A stretch of DNA of 64,000 nt from Alistipes onderdonkii (GCF_025145285.1 NZ_CP102251.1:3348001-3412000), one strand, 5' to 3'; positions 50,304 to 57,171 are shown, counted from the first letter of the stretch. Notes: generated by a model not told the origin, from the sequence alone. Program-made: numbers and translations.

Positions 50304-51218
50304 TTGAAAAATAAAAAAAAGAAAATGAGTAAGATAATGATATGGGTCGGTCAATTCGATTCCGAAGCTGATTTTGAGAAATATATGGATCAATCGGCTT
50401 TCCGTCAATGGTGGAAAGATTACGATGAAGACAATAAGGAACTTCGTTGCCAGTTCTGTAAGGAGCTTGGTGTAATGAGCTATGATGAGGATTTTCTTAT
50501 TATGAAATTCACATCTGACGGCTTGGCAGGATTACTTAACCTTATTCCTGCTGATACCCAAAAGATAAGTCTGTCGATAGCTGATAAAAATATTACAATG
50601 GCAAATGCTGTTATCTGCTATAATTGTCGTGAGGGTATATCTCCTAAGAAGGCAGAGAATACCACAACCATGACTTATCTTGGTACGTTTGAGTTTGAAC
50701 TGTCGCCTGAAGGTGTACAAGGGTCTAATGCAGGATTAGAATATATGATTTGGATTGGCACAACCGATAAAAGTCGGGAAGAATTTATGGAGTATTTCAA
50801 TCAAGATGAATACATGAAAGAAATACGAGATTACGAAGAAAGTCGTACAAAGAAACGCCCAAATCCGGAACATCGCTGTCAGTTCTGTAAAGACATTAAT
50901 ATAAAGTATTACTATCCAGAATTTCTAACTGTGGAAATTAAGGATGAACCCGAAAATCCTTTTAATCTTGTTAGAATGATGATTGATAACAAACTTGTCC
51001 TTGACTGGTATATTGAGTCCGATATTGATGAATACCACATAAAGCCATCAAATTGTATTGTGTGCTATATACCCAATGGTTTCAAGGACAACAAAAGGAA
51101 TCAAAAAATCTTTATTAAGAAGAAAAATTATGATTCATATGAAACACCTAAAAAATTTGTGGATGAATTAGACAGTTACAACGGTATTCAATATTTGGAA
51201 ACTTATATTGCAGAATAA
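50304..51218 (+). CDS. Cassette 2: tandem Imm22-like immunity protein
   Basis: 304 residues forming two related halves. Each begins with a W-[VI]-G motif (MIWVGQFDSEADFEKYM at about 12; MIWIGTTDKSREEFMEYF at about 147), continues with CQFCK[ED] and a YDEDF or YYPEF motif, and ends with a Cys pair (ICYNC; CIVCY). The W-[VI]-G start and Y-x-x-[ED]-F element resemble Imm22-family immunity proteins, which neutralise bacterial toxins. The duplication suggests two toxin-binding modules or metal-stabilised folds. Cassette ends GTCGCTT and AAGCGAC are complementary. Confidence 0.72.
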   Translation: MKNKKKKMSKIMIWVGQFDSEADFEKYMDQSAFRQWWKDYDEDNKELRCQFCKELGVMSYDEDFLIMKFTSDGLAGLLNLIPADTQKISLSIADKNITMANAVICYNCREGISPKKAENTTTMTYLGTFEFELSPEGVQGSNAGLEYMIWIGTTDKSREEFMEYFNQDEYMKEIRDYEESRTKKRPNPEHRCQFCKDINIKYYYPEFLTVEIKDEPENPFNLVRMMIDNKLVLDWYIESDIDEYHIKPSNCIVCYIPNGFKDNKRNQKIFIKKKNYDSYETPKKFVDELDSYNGIQYLETYIAE

Positions 51219-51224
51219 AGCGAC

Positions 51225-51273
51225 TAACAAACGGATAAATTTCCCTTAAAGGTCGATTATCCACTGGACATTA
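51225..51273 (+). repeat. Array site 2 (attC-like)
   Basis: 49 nt. Arm GGATAAAT (51233-51240) pairs with GATTATCC (51255-51262) with one extra A in the 5' arm. Confidence 0.8.
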
Positions 51274-51292
51274 CTAACAAGGAAAAAATAAT

Positions 51293-51532
51293 ATGTGTCA
51301 ATACAAATCAATATGCAATCCTATAATAGAGCTTACAACACTTTTACAGAGTTGTGGCTTCACAATAGAAAAACAAGAACTTAAAGATTGGCATTTCAAT
51401 GAGTTTGAGATTGTGATGAAAGGAAAGAAATTACAACTTCCAATGATAGATATAGAAGGTATAGAACAACATAGCGACAATATATATTGTTGCAAATGTC
51501 ATTGGTCTGTTGTAAAACTAATAATGAATTGA
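51293..51532 (+). CDS. Cassette 3: uncharacterised small protein
   Basis: 79 residues, cytosolic. It has ELTTLLQSCGFTIEKQELKDWHFNEFEIVMKGKKLQLPMIDIEG and a C-terminal Cys cluster (NIYCCKCHW). No known domain was recognised. Cassette ends CTAACA and TGTTAG are complementary, so it is a complete cassette. Confidence 0.65.
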   Translation: MCQYKSICNPIIELTTLLQSCGFTIEKQELKDWHFNEFEIVMKGKKLQLPMIDIEGIEQHSDNIYCCKCHWSVVKLIMN

Positions 51533-51548
51533 CACAATAAAATGTTAG

Positions 51549-51598
51549 TAACAAGCGGCTTAACCTCCCCTGAAAGGTCGGTTAGCCACCAAACATTA
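51549..51598 (+). repeat. Array site 3 (attC-like)
   Basis: 50 nt. GGCTTAACC (51557-51565) pairs with GGTTAGCC (51580-51587), leaving a single extra T in the 5' arm. It is identical to site 7 at 48 of 50 positions. Confidence 0.85.
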
Positions 51599-51636
51599 TC
51601 TGCCCAGAATAATTAACAATAAAAAAGAAAAAAACA

Positions 51637-52092
51637 ATGATTAGGTATATTGAAAAAGGCGACATATTCCGTATTGATGGAGTGAGCAGTTATGCGCATG
51701 GTTGTAATTGTGCCGGTGCAATGGGTAAAGGCATTGCCGTACAGTTCAAAAGCAAATATCCAGATATGTATCTTGAATATAAGCAGTTGTGCAAAGAAAA
51801 TAAGTTTTGCCCCGGTGATGTTTTTGATTATGATTATGGCAATGGACATATATATAACCTTGGTACTCAAGCAACGTGGCGAACACGAGCTAAAATAGAG
51901 TATATCGAAAAGGCACTGATACAGATGCTTGAGTTAGCCAGTGGTGATAATGTAACGGCAATAGCCTTACCTGCAATCGGTGCTGGATTAGGAGGATTAA
52001 AATGGGATGATGTAAAAGCAATTATAGAGACAGTTTCAAATGATTATCCTAATGTTGATTTGTATGTAGTTGAAACTTATCAAAGCGAATAA
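51637..52092 (+). CDS. Cassette 4: macro-domain protein
   Basis: 151 residues making one macro domain of the TARG1/DarG-like kind. It has EKGDIFRID, YAHGCNCAGAMGKGIAVQFKSKYPDMY (ADP-ribose-binding loop 1) and ALPAIGAGLGGLKWDDVKAII (loop 2). Such domains bind or remove ADP-ribose and can reverse ADP-ribosylation by toxins, for example DarG against DarT. No partner toxin gene is present, so here it may act as stand-alone immunity. Cassette ends TCTGCC and GGCAGA are complementary. Confidence 0.88.
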   Translation: MIRYIEKGDIFRIDGVSSYAHGCNCAGAMGKGIAVQFKSKYPDMYLEYKQLCKENKFCPGDVFDYDYGNGHIYNLGTQATWRTRAKIEYIEKALIQMLELASGDNVTAIALPAIGAGLGGLKWDDVKAIIETVSNDYPNVDLYVVETYQSE

Positions 52093-52099
52093 AGGCAGA

Positions 52100-52147
52100 T
52101 AACAAGCGTATCAATCTCCCTAAAGGACGATTATTCGCCGAACATTA
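52100..52147 (+). repeat. Array site 4 (attC-like)
   Basis: 48 nt. GCGTATCAATC (52106-52116) pairs with GATTATTCGC (52129-52138) with one mismatch and one extra C in the 5' arm. Confidence 0.78.
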
Positions 52148-52156
52148 TCGTTTAAT

Positions 52157-52444
52157 ATGGTAAGTAGAAAAGAAACAGTAAAAAGTTGTTGTGTGAATAT
52201 ACTTGATGATGTAAAAAGAATATTAGCGCAACCTTTTGAATGTAGGAAGACTTCTCTTCCTGATGGTGCATTACATAATGTACAAAAAGAATTGGAAAAT
52301 ATGATTAATGCGATTGATAAAGATATTTACTCGTTTACACCAAGTTATGGCAAATATCTAATAGATTGTTGGCTTGGAGATGAATTAGTAGATAAACTTC
52401 TTGATGTTTCTTGTCAATATGAAAAACTAATTAAGTTGAAATAA
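52157..52444 (+). CDS. Cassette 5: uncharacterised small helical protein
   Basis: 95 residues, mostly predicted helix: RKETVKSCCVNILDDVKRILAQPF, GALHNVQKELENMINAIDKDI and ELVDKLLDVSCQYEKLIKL. No recognised family. Cassette ends TCGTTTA and TAAACGA are complementary, the right one overlapping the stop codon region. Confidence 0.65.
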   Translation: MVSRKETVKSCCVNILDDVKRILAQPFECRKTSLPDGALHNVQKELENMINAIDKDIYSFTPSYGKYLIDCWLGDELVDKLLDVSCQYEKLIKLK

Positions 52445-52448
52445 ACGA

Positions 52449-52495
52449 TAGCATACGGATTAATCTTCCAAAGGTCGATTATCCAACAAACATTA
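52449..52495 (+). repeat. Array site 5 (attC-like)
   Basis: 47 nt. GGATTAATC (52457-52465) pairs with GATTATCC (52477-52484) with one extra T. Its left core is TAGC rather than TAAC, the only such variant. Confidence 0.78.
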
Positions 52496-52514
52496 TCGGT
52501 CTAAAAATTAAAAT

Positions 52515-53270
52515 ATGGATAGTAAACTTCAATTATTCGCTAAAGTGTTATTAAAAGAACACTATGATGAATTTTTAGAAATGATTCAGTTGTTCAATAT
52601 AGATAAGAGAACCTTTGTCCTTCAACATAGGAAAATGTTTGAAAAGGGATGGTACGATACAAGCTCTGAAGACAATGAATTTAGTGAAGTAGATATTATG
52701 CTTTGTTTTGCTATAGTTTCTCACAGAATGGCAGTTATTGATTGGAGTGGTGAAGAATATTCAGGGCAGGTTAAGCGTTCCATTACGATGATGTTAAAGA
52801 ATTATGGGATAGAACGTTTCTTATGGAACACTAAAAAGTTTGAGGATTCTTTGGATTGGGACAAAATTCGCCGAGGTGACTATTTGCCTTTGTTGTTCCA
52901 AGCTATGAACAAGCAACTTAACAGAGGCGGTTATTCCATTGTGTTTTGTGATACAAAATCGGATTGTTTTCGTTATGCAATATTACCAACTGCCGAGTTT
53001 GTGCAATTTGAGAATACGGAATTAGATGATTATCTGACAATCATTAGTCCTAAGATTTACAATATATATCTTGCAGACAAGGGAAATGAATTGCCTAAAA
53101 TTATGCTGTACTTAAAAAAGAAATTTTCTGTTCCACTAAGTGAAATCAAGGAATTTTGTTCAAGAGATAAAATTTTACTTGGAATAGGGAACTCTATAAT
53201 TGTGGATGAATATCGAAAAGAAATTGAACAACTTGGAGGCAAGATTGAAACAGAAGAAATAGACCGATAA
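52515..53270 (+). CDS. Cassette 6: DUF6630-like putative immunity protein
   Basis: 251 residues. The middle part (DLPLLFQAMNKQLNRGGYSIVFCDTKSDCFRYAILP, about 118-155) resembles DUF6630-type proteins found among polymorphic-toxin immunity genes. The C-terminus, KKKFSVPLSEIKEFCSRDKILLGIGNSIIVDEYRKEIEQLGGKIET, resembles the C-terminal fold of ribosomal L7/L12, a pairing seen in that family. Cassette ends TCGGTCTA and TAGACCGA are complementary. The stop codon TAA is itself part of site 6. Confidence 0.62.
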   Translation: MDSKLQLFAKVLLKEHYDEFLEMIQLFNIDKRTFVLQHRKMFEKGWYDTSSEDNEFSEVDIMLCFAIVSHRMAVIDWSGEEYSGQVKRSITMMLKNYGIERFLWNTKKFEDSLDWDKIRRGDYLPLLFQAMNKQLNRGGYSIVFCDTKSDCFRYAILPTAEFVQFENTELDDYLTIISPKIYNIYLADKGNELPKIMLYLKKKFSVPLSEIKEFCSRDKILLGIGNSIIVDEYRKEIEQLGGKIETEEIDR

Positions 53271-53314
53271 CAAACAGCAAACCGATTGAATAAGCGGAAC
53301 GCTGCCGAACATTA
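53268..53314 (+). repeat. Array site 6 (attC-like)
   Basis: 47 nt beginning inside the cassette 6 stop codon. Two short stems, CAGC/GCTG (53275-53278 with 53301-53304) and CCG/CGG (53282-53284 with 53295-53297), are separated by internal unpaired bases. Confidence 0.72.
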
Positions 53315-53328
53315 GCAACCCCAAAAAG

Positions 53329-53949
53329 ATGAAAATGATTGGAGAAACTATAAGAACTGAATTTGAAGCATTGAAAAATGACTTTGAAACCATAAGGCAA
53401 CAAATAGAAGACGATGTTGTCAGGACTGAGTTGTATAAGGGCGAGTTTTATGAACTTACTCCATATTCCTATCAGCGTAATGGTTGCAAACAAGGAAAAC
53501 CTGTAAAGCGTCCTGATACAATAAAAAGCACCAAAAATCTTTGTATCTACGGATTTAATAACCAAAATCAAATCGTAGAAGTTAAGGTTGGTTGTTCTAT
53601 TGAAAATCAGTTTTATCACACTTTCCTGTATTATACAGACAATCTTGTGAAAAGTATTCTATACGATAATGGAAAACATTTGATGAATGTATGCCATTAC
53701 TTTTTTGAGGGCGGAAAGCTGAAACGGTCACAGTTATGTGGTAGGTATGGTTGCCGTGAAGAGAATTATATCTATAAAGAAAATGCTTTGACACATATTG
53801 AAGTCAAACAATATGATATTGAGGGTAATAGTGGTAATGATTTAATTCATATATTCCAATATCAAGACGATGGGGCTTTAGAAAGTATTACCAAATCATT
53901 TCCAAATGGATATTCTGAAATAATCTATAAAACGAAAAGAGGTTGCTAA
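53329..53949 (+). CDS. Cassette 7: uncharacterised protein, paralogue of cassette 8
   Basis: 206 residues. An N-terminal helix (IRTEFEALKNDFETIRQQIEDDVV) is followed by beta-rich repeats with YKGEFYELTPYSYQRNGCKQGK and many tyrosines. It shares this layout and several motifs with cassette 8. It may be immunity to a common toxin family; no database family is recognised. Cassette ends GCAACC and GGTTGC are complementary and the stop codon lies inside site 7. Confidence 0.68.
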   Translation: MKMIGETIRTEFEALKNDFETIRQQIEDDVVRTELYKGEFYELTPYSYQRNGCKQGKPVKRPDTIKSTKNLCIYGFNNQNQIVEVKVGCSIENQFYHTFLYYTDNLVKSILYDNGKHLMNVCHYFFEGGKLKRSQLCGRYGCREENYIYKENALTHIEVKQYDIEGNSGNDLIHIFQYQDDGALESITKSFPNGYSEIIYKTKRGC

Positions 53950-53996
53950 CAAGCGGCTTAACTACCCCTGAAAGGTCGGTTAGCCACCAAACATTA
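53947..53996 (+). repeat. Array site 7 (attC-like)
   Basis: 50 nt beginning inside the cassette 7 stop codon. The stem at 53955-53963 with 53978-53985 again has one extra T. It differs from site 3 at two positions. Confidence 0.85.
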
Positions 53997-54014
53997 ATAT
54001 TAAAAGGAAACACT

Positions 54015-54620
54015 ATGATACCTGATAAATTGAAAGATGATTTTAATTCATTGAGAAATATGTTTGATGAATTGAAAAGAGAAATTGATAAGAATGTTGT
54101 AAGGGAAGAGAATTACAAAGGTGAGTTCTACGAAATATCCCCTTATTCTTATCAAAGAAACAGGTTTAAGCAAGGGAAAATAGTTGGAAATGTAACTTCT
54201 CTCAAAACAACTAATAACCTATTTACTTATTATTTCGATGTAAAAAATCAAATTATAGAAATCCGAGAGGGCTTGGAACTTAAAAATCAATTCTATTACA
54301 CCTTTTTCATTTATGAAAAGGAACTCATGAAAACTATTGCATATGATAATAGCAAACGTATTGTGAATGTCCGATATTATCTATATGGAAGTAATGGTAA
54401 AATAGAGAAAATGTATTCAAAGGGTTCTCGTGGAAGTAGAGAAGAAACATATTTTTATGAAAATGACCGCCTACAAAAAATAGTTATAAGACAATTTGAT
54501 AGAAATGATATTGAACAGGATACGTTACAACATTCATTTGATTATAAGTCTAATGGAGAATTAAAATCTATTATTCTTTCGACAGAATTATATTCTGAAA
54601 CAATCTATCAGGAAACATAA
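54015..54620 (+). CDS. Cassette 8: uncharacterised protein, paralogue of cassette 7
   Basis: 201 residues from the ATG at 54015. The longer frame from 53943 runs through site 7 and is rejected. An N-terminal helix (LKDDFNSLRNMFDELKREIDKNVV) is followed by YKGEFYEISPYSYQRNRFKQGK, the same core as cassette 7 with divergence elsewhere. Cassette ends ATATTAAA and TTTAATAT are complementary. Confidence 0.68.
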   Translation: MIPDKLKDDFNSLRNMFDELKREIDKNVVREENYKGEFYEISPYSYQRNRFKQGKIVGNVTSLKTTNNLFTYYFDVKNQIIEIREGLELKNQFYYTFFIYEKELMKTIAYDNSKRIVNVRYYLYGSNGKIEKMYSKGSRGSREETYFYENDRLQKIVIRQFDRNDIEQDTLQHSFDYKSNGELKSIILSTELYSETIYQET

Positions 54621-54629
54621 ATTTAATAT

Positions 54630-54676
54630 TAACAAGCCGGGATAACGGACTAACGCCGTTCCCCGTCAAACCATTA
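54630..54676 (+). repeat. Array site 8 (attC-like)
   Basis: 47 nt. CGGGATAACGG (54638-54648) pairs with CCGTTCCCCG (54656-54665) apart from one mismatch and one extra base. The loop resembles that of site 1. Confidence 0.8.
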
Positions 54677-54695
54677 TCAATTACAGTACGACAAT

Positions 54696-55241
54696 ATGAA
54701 CTTTTACTTAATAGGTAGTTTAGAAGGATTTAACGATTTACGTTTTCCAAATGTGGAAGATTGGCAAAATTGTATGGGACATGCTGAAGGTTTACTAAAG
54801 CAGTGGAATCCTCCTGAGATGGAATATATATGGAAAAAAAGTAATAGACATAAACATTTTGATTTATCACAATTTTGTAATCCTCTATTAACTATTAGCG
54901 ACAAAGCATTAAGTATTTTAGAAAATATTCTTATCAAAAATGGAGAAATTCTTGATATAAAGTCGCCAAAAGGTTTTTATTTTTTTCATTGTACCAATAT
55001 AATAGATGCTTTGATTGAAAAAGAATCAGATATAGTGTGGTTAGATAAAGAAAGAGGATGGGTGAGTTGTATAAATAAATTTGTGTTGGATAAAAATAAA
55101 ATCCAAGAGCAAACTATTTTCAGACTTCCGAATGTAAATTGTCGCTATACTTTTTATGGGGAGGAATTTAAGAACCTTGTATTGAAACATCATCTTCAAG
55201 GAATACATTTTGATAGATACGAAACTATTATTATAAAATGA
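54696..55241 (+). CDS. Cassette 9: Imm11/DUF1629-like putative immunity protein
   Basis: 181 residues. The pattern NPLLTISDKALSILENILIKNGEILDIKSPKGFYFFHCTNIIDALIEKESD, then RLPNVNCRYTFYGEEFKNLVLKHHLQGIHF, fits the Imm11 family: a [LI]-[ST] helix and a terminal short Gly-[IL]-x-F strand. Members protect against T6SS and other contact-delivered toxins. Cassette ends TCAAT and ATTGA are complementary. Confidence 0.68.
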   Translation: MNFYLIGSLEGFNDLRFPNVEDWQNCMGHAEGLLKQWNPPEMEYIWKKSNRHKHFDLSQFCNPLLTISDKALSILENILIKNGEILDIKSPKGFYFFHCTNIIDALIEKESDIVWLDKERGWVSCINKFVLDKNKIQEQTIFRLPNVNCRYTFYGEEFKNLVLKHHLQGIHFDRYETIIIK

Positions 55242-55275
55242 ATGATTGTTTTAAAGTTTGTAGTTAAAGTATTGA

Positions 55276-55329
55276 TAACACGCACATCAATCACTTAAAC
55301 AGTGATTATCTGCATCCTATTAAACATTA
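55276..55329 (+). repeat. Array site 9 (attC-like, last recognised)
   Basis: 54 nt, the longest site. GCACATCAATCACT (55282-55295) pairs with AGTGATTATCTGC (55301-55313) with a mismatch and one extra base in the 5' arm. Confidence 0.78.
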
Positions 55330-55333
55330 GAAA

Positions 55334-55924
55334 ATGAGAACACCAATCATAATCCTGTTATTTGTAATCCTGCTTGCCGCAAGCTGCGGAGAGCCTCCCA
55401 TGCCGCCGTCGGACGAGGAAATGATACGCCATTTCACCACGCACGAGGTGGCGTTCCGTAAGGTGTACGAAATCATGGCAGAGAGTTCAGAAGGTAGTTT
55501 TCACTACCCGCCGCTTTCTCCGGAAGAGGTCATTATACTTGATTCAACAGAACAAAGCGATACATTCCATGAAACGAATGACGAACAAGACATTCCGGTA
55601 TATGGACTGTTGAAGCCGGAGCGAATCCTACTCGACTCCTTGTTATCAGAGATTGGATGCGGTTTTATCCTTGTTGATCGCAGGGAATGGGGAACGGCAG
55701 ATTCGGTATATGTGAGCCTTGTTATGCCGTACTACTCCCACGGCATCGTGGATGCGGGAACGTCCAAGAGTTTCGTTTACGATCCCGGATTGAGAAGCCG
55801 TCGGAATATCCGTATCACCGAATATGGCGACCTGAACGAGATCTACCGCAGGACGTACAACGACACCACGCTTTACAAACCCATCAAGGGAAACTGGTAC
55901 ATCGAGTTAGACCATTCGATATAA
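55334..55924 (+). CDS. Lipoprotein after the last array site
   Basis: 196 residues, lipobox LLAASC, then a polar domain with EVAFRKVYEIMAESSEG and SVYVSLVMPYYSHGIVDAGTSKSFVYDPG. No family recognised. GC content is clearly higher than in the nine cassettes. The ATG follows the ATTA end of site 9 by 4 bp, but no complementary closing site lies downstream, so it is either the old boundary gene or a cassette that lost its right site. Confidence 0.7.
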   Translation: MRTPIIILLFVILLAASCGEPPMPPSDEEMIRHFTTHEVAFRKVYEIMAESSEGSFHYPPLSPEEVIILDSTEQSDTFHETNDEQDIPVYGLLKPERILLDSLLSEIGCGFILVDRREWGTADSVYVSLVMPYYSHGIVDAGTSKSFVYDPGLRSRRNIRITEYGDLNEIYRRTYNDTTLYKPIKGNWYIELDHSI

Positions 55925-55952
55925 CGGCCCGGAGTTCGTATCAAAGCTTGTT

Positions 55953-56339
55953 TCACTTTTTGTCAAGAAGATACATCATAAAGCAGATAATGGCTATCGC
56001 AAGGAAAAATAACAGAACCGCAAGGAGTTCGTTAAACCTGCACTTGGCATAGTGAGACATCACTGCTTTGCCCCGCCATTTGTAAATCCTGCTGACGAGC
56101 GACATAACGGCAAATGTGACAATGCTAAAAACGACACATGGCAACAATGCCGACACACCTGGAAAAAGCCGGATAGTAACAGTCATCATAGGGAATATCA
56201 AAAGAGCGAAGATATAAATCGAGAGCATCATTTCGCCATCGACCCTGCCTGTTCGTCTTGCTTGTTCCAATTTCTCCCCCATCCACCAGAGGTAGTCCCA
56301 GAGATAGAACCGTTGCTTATTCTCCTGCCGTTTCATCAT
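55953..56339 (-). CDS. Small membrane protein A of a three-gene cluster
   Basis: 128 residues with about three hydrophobic segments (MMLSIYIFALLIFPMMTVTI; ALLPCVVFSIVTFAVMSLV; LLAVLLFFLAIAIICFMMYLL) after YLWDYLWWMGEKLEQARRTGRVDGE. The ATG at 56339 overlaps the previous stop as ATGA. It resembles the preceding gene in layout (an aromatic D-Y-[ML]-W motif, then a Glu/Arg stretch). Function unknown. Confidence 0.65.
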   Translation of the reverse strand: MMKRQENKQRFYLWDYLWWMGEKLEQARRTGRVDGEMMLSIYIFALLIFPMMTVTIRLFPGVSALLPCVVFSIVTFAVMSLVSRIYKWRGKAVMSHYAKCRFNELLAVLLFFLAIAIICFMMYLLDKK

Positions 56340-56731
56340 GCCCAATGTATAAATCCGAGGTGGAACATCAGCGCTACATTTGCCACGATCAGGGCGATAG
56401 CGATAAGAACTATTTTGGCGAGCTTCCTGCCGGGATGTTTCATCTTCCCGTAATGTTCACGGAGCGCTTCACGCCGTCCGGCTGTATAGCGTAGCTTGCA
56501 GAATAAATCGGGAAGAAAGCAGAGAGGAATCACTATGGCCAAACCAATCATCCAGCCGAAAAGGCGCAATATCGGCGGAACCCCAAGCGGTATGAGTAGG
56601 ACGAAGAGCCAGCACCAAAACAGTAGCATACGTCCGTTGAGATTGGTACGCTCCCTTTCGTGCCATATCTCGGCTACATACCACATATAGTCGATGAAGC
56701 AGATCCGGTATTTGCGATTGTCCTTTTCCAT
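56336..56731 (-). CDS. Small membrane protein B of a three-gene cluster
   Basis: 131 residues from the ATG at 56731. It has FIDYMWYVAEIWHERERTNLNGRML followed by WCWLFVLLIPLGVPPILRLFGWMIGLAIVIPLCFLP and a C-terminal helix LAKIVLIAIALIVANVALMF. It is a distant paralogue of gene A and translationally coupled to it. No known family. Confidence 0.65.
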   Translation of the reverse strand: MEKDNRKYRICFIDYMWYVAEIWHERERTNLNGRMLLFWCWLFVLLIPLGVPPILRLFGWMIGLAIVIPLCFLPDLFCKLRYTAGRREALREHYGKMKHPGRKLAKIVLIAIALIVANVALMFHLGFIHWA

Positions 56732-56735
56732 ACCG

Positions 56736-57017
56736 TTATCTCCATACAAAGAAACCAACCAATATAAGTATAATCAGAACGCTGACCAACACAATCTGAA
56801 CCCTGCGGCGTGTTTCAGGCTTGCAATCGTCAAATAACCACAGTTTGCTGTTAAACTGCCAATGACACGCCCATTTCCAACGGAACAGCAACCCTGCAAG
56901 CCATAGGGCAAGCAACCCGACACCAAACAGCAACCCGTATTTCGGGTGAGCCTGCAACCACTCGAAAAACGCTTCCGCCTTGCTGTTCATTGCTTCGTAT
57001 ATATCGGTAACTGTCAT
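56736..57017 (-). CDS. Small membrane protein C of a three-gene cluster
   Basis: 93 residues from the ATG at 57017. An upstream ATG at 57044 overlaps the -7 box and is rejected. It has two hydrophobic segments, YGLLFGVGLLALWLAGLLF and IVLVSVLIILILVGFFVW, separated by WACHWQFNSKLWLFDDCKPETRRR. It is the first gene of the cluster. Confidence 0.62.
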   Translation of the reverse strand: MTVTDIYEAMNSKAEAFFEWLQAHPKYGLLFGVGLLALWLAGLLFRWKWACHWQFNSKLWLFDDCKPETRRRVQIVLVSVLIILILVGFFVWR

Positions 57018-57043
57018 ACTTATAATTAAAAGGATTCCGAACA

Positions 57044-57051
57044 CAAAAATA
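57044..57051 (-). promoter_or_regulatory. -7 element for the membrane-protein cluster
   Basis: TATTTTTG on the minus strand. The predicted start near 57037 supports the ATG at 57017. No -33 match was found. Confidence 0.45.
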
Positions 57052-57124
57052 ATGTTTTCTGTTCACATAATCACTACTTTATGCTCCAAAACACCGGCTG
57101 TGCGGTTATAAAACCAAGAAACAG

Positions 57125-57146
57125 CCCCCGTTAAGGTAACGGAGGG
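57125..57146 (-). terminator. Probable terminator of the mob operon
   Basis: CCGTTA/TAACGG with outer G-C pairs and a 3-nt loop lies 26 bp past the mobC stop on the minus strand. One internal mismatch is present. Confidence 0.5.
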
Positions 57147-57171
57147 TGTTTGCGGGGGTGTTTGTGTTCAT

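Noticed and set aside
53943..54014. Earlier start for cassette 8
   Set aside because: The extension is translated recombination site 7, and the ATG at 54015 gives a protein matching the paralogue's length.
49887..55329. CRISPR array
   Set aside because: The repeats are 240-900 bp apart, differ from each other and frame whole genes; no cas genes are present.
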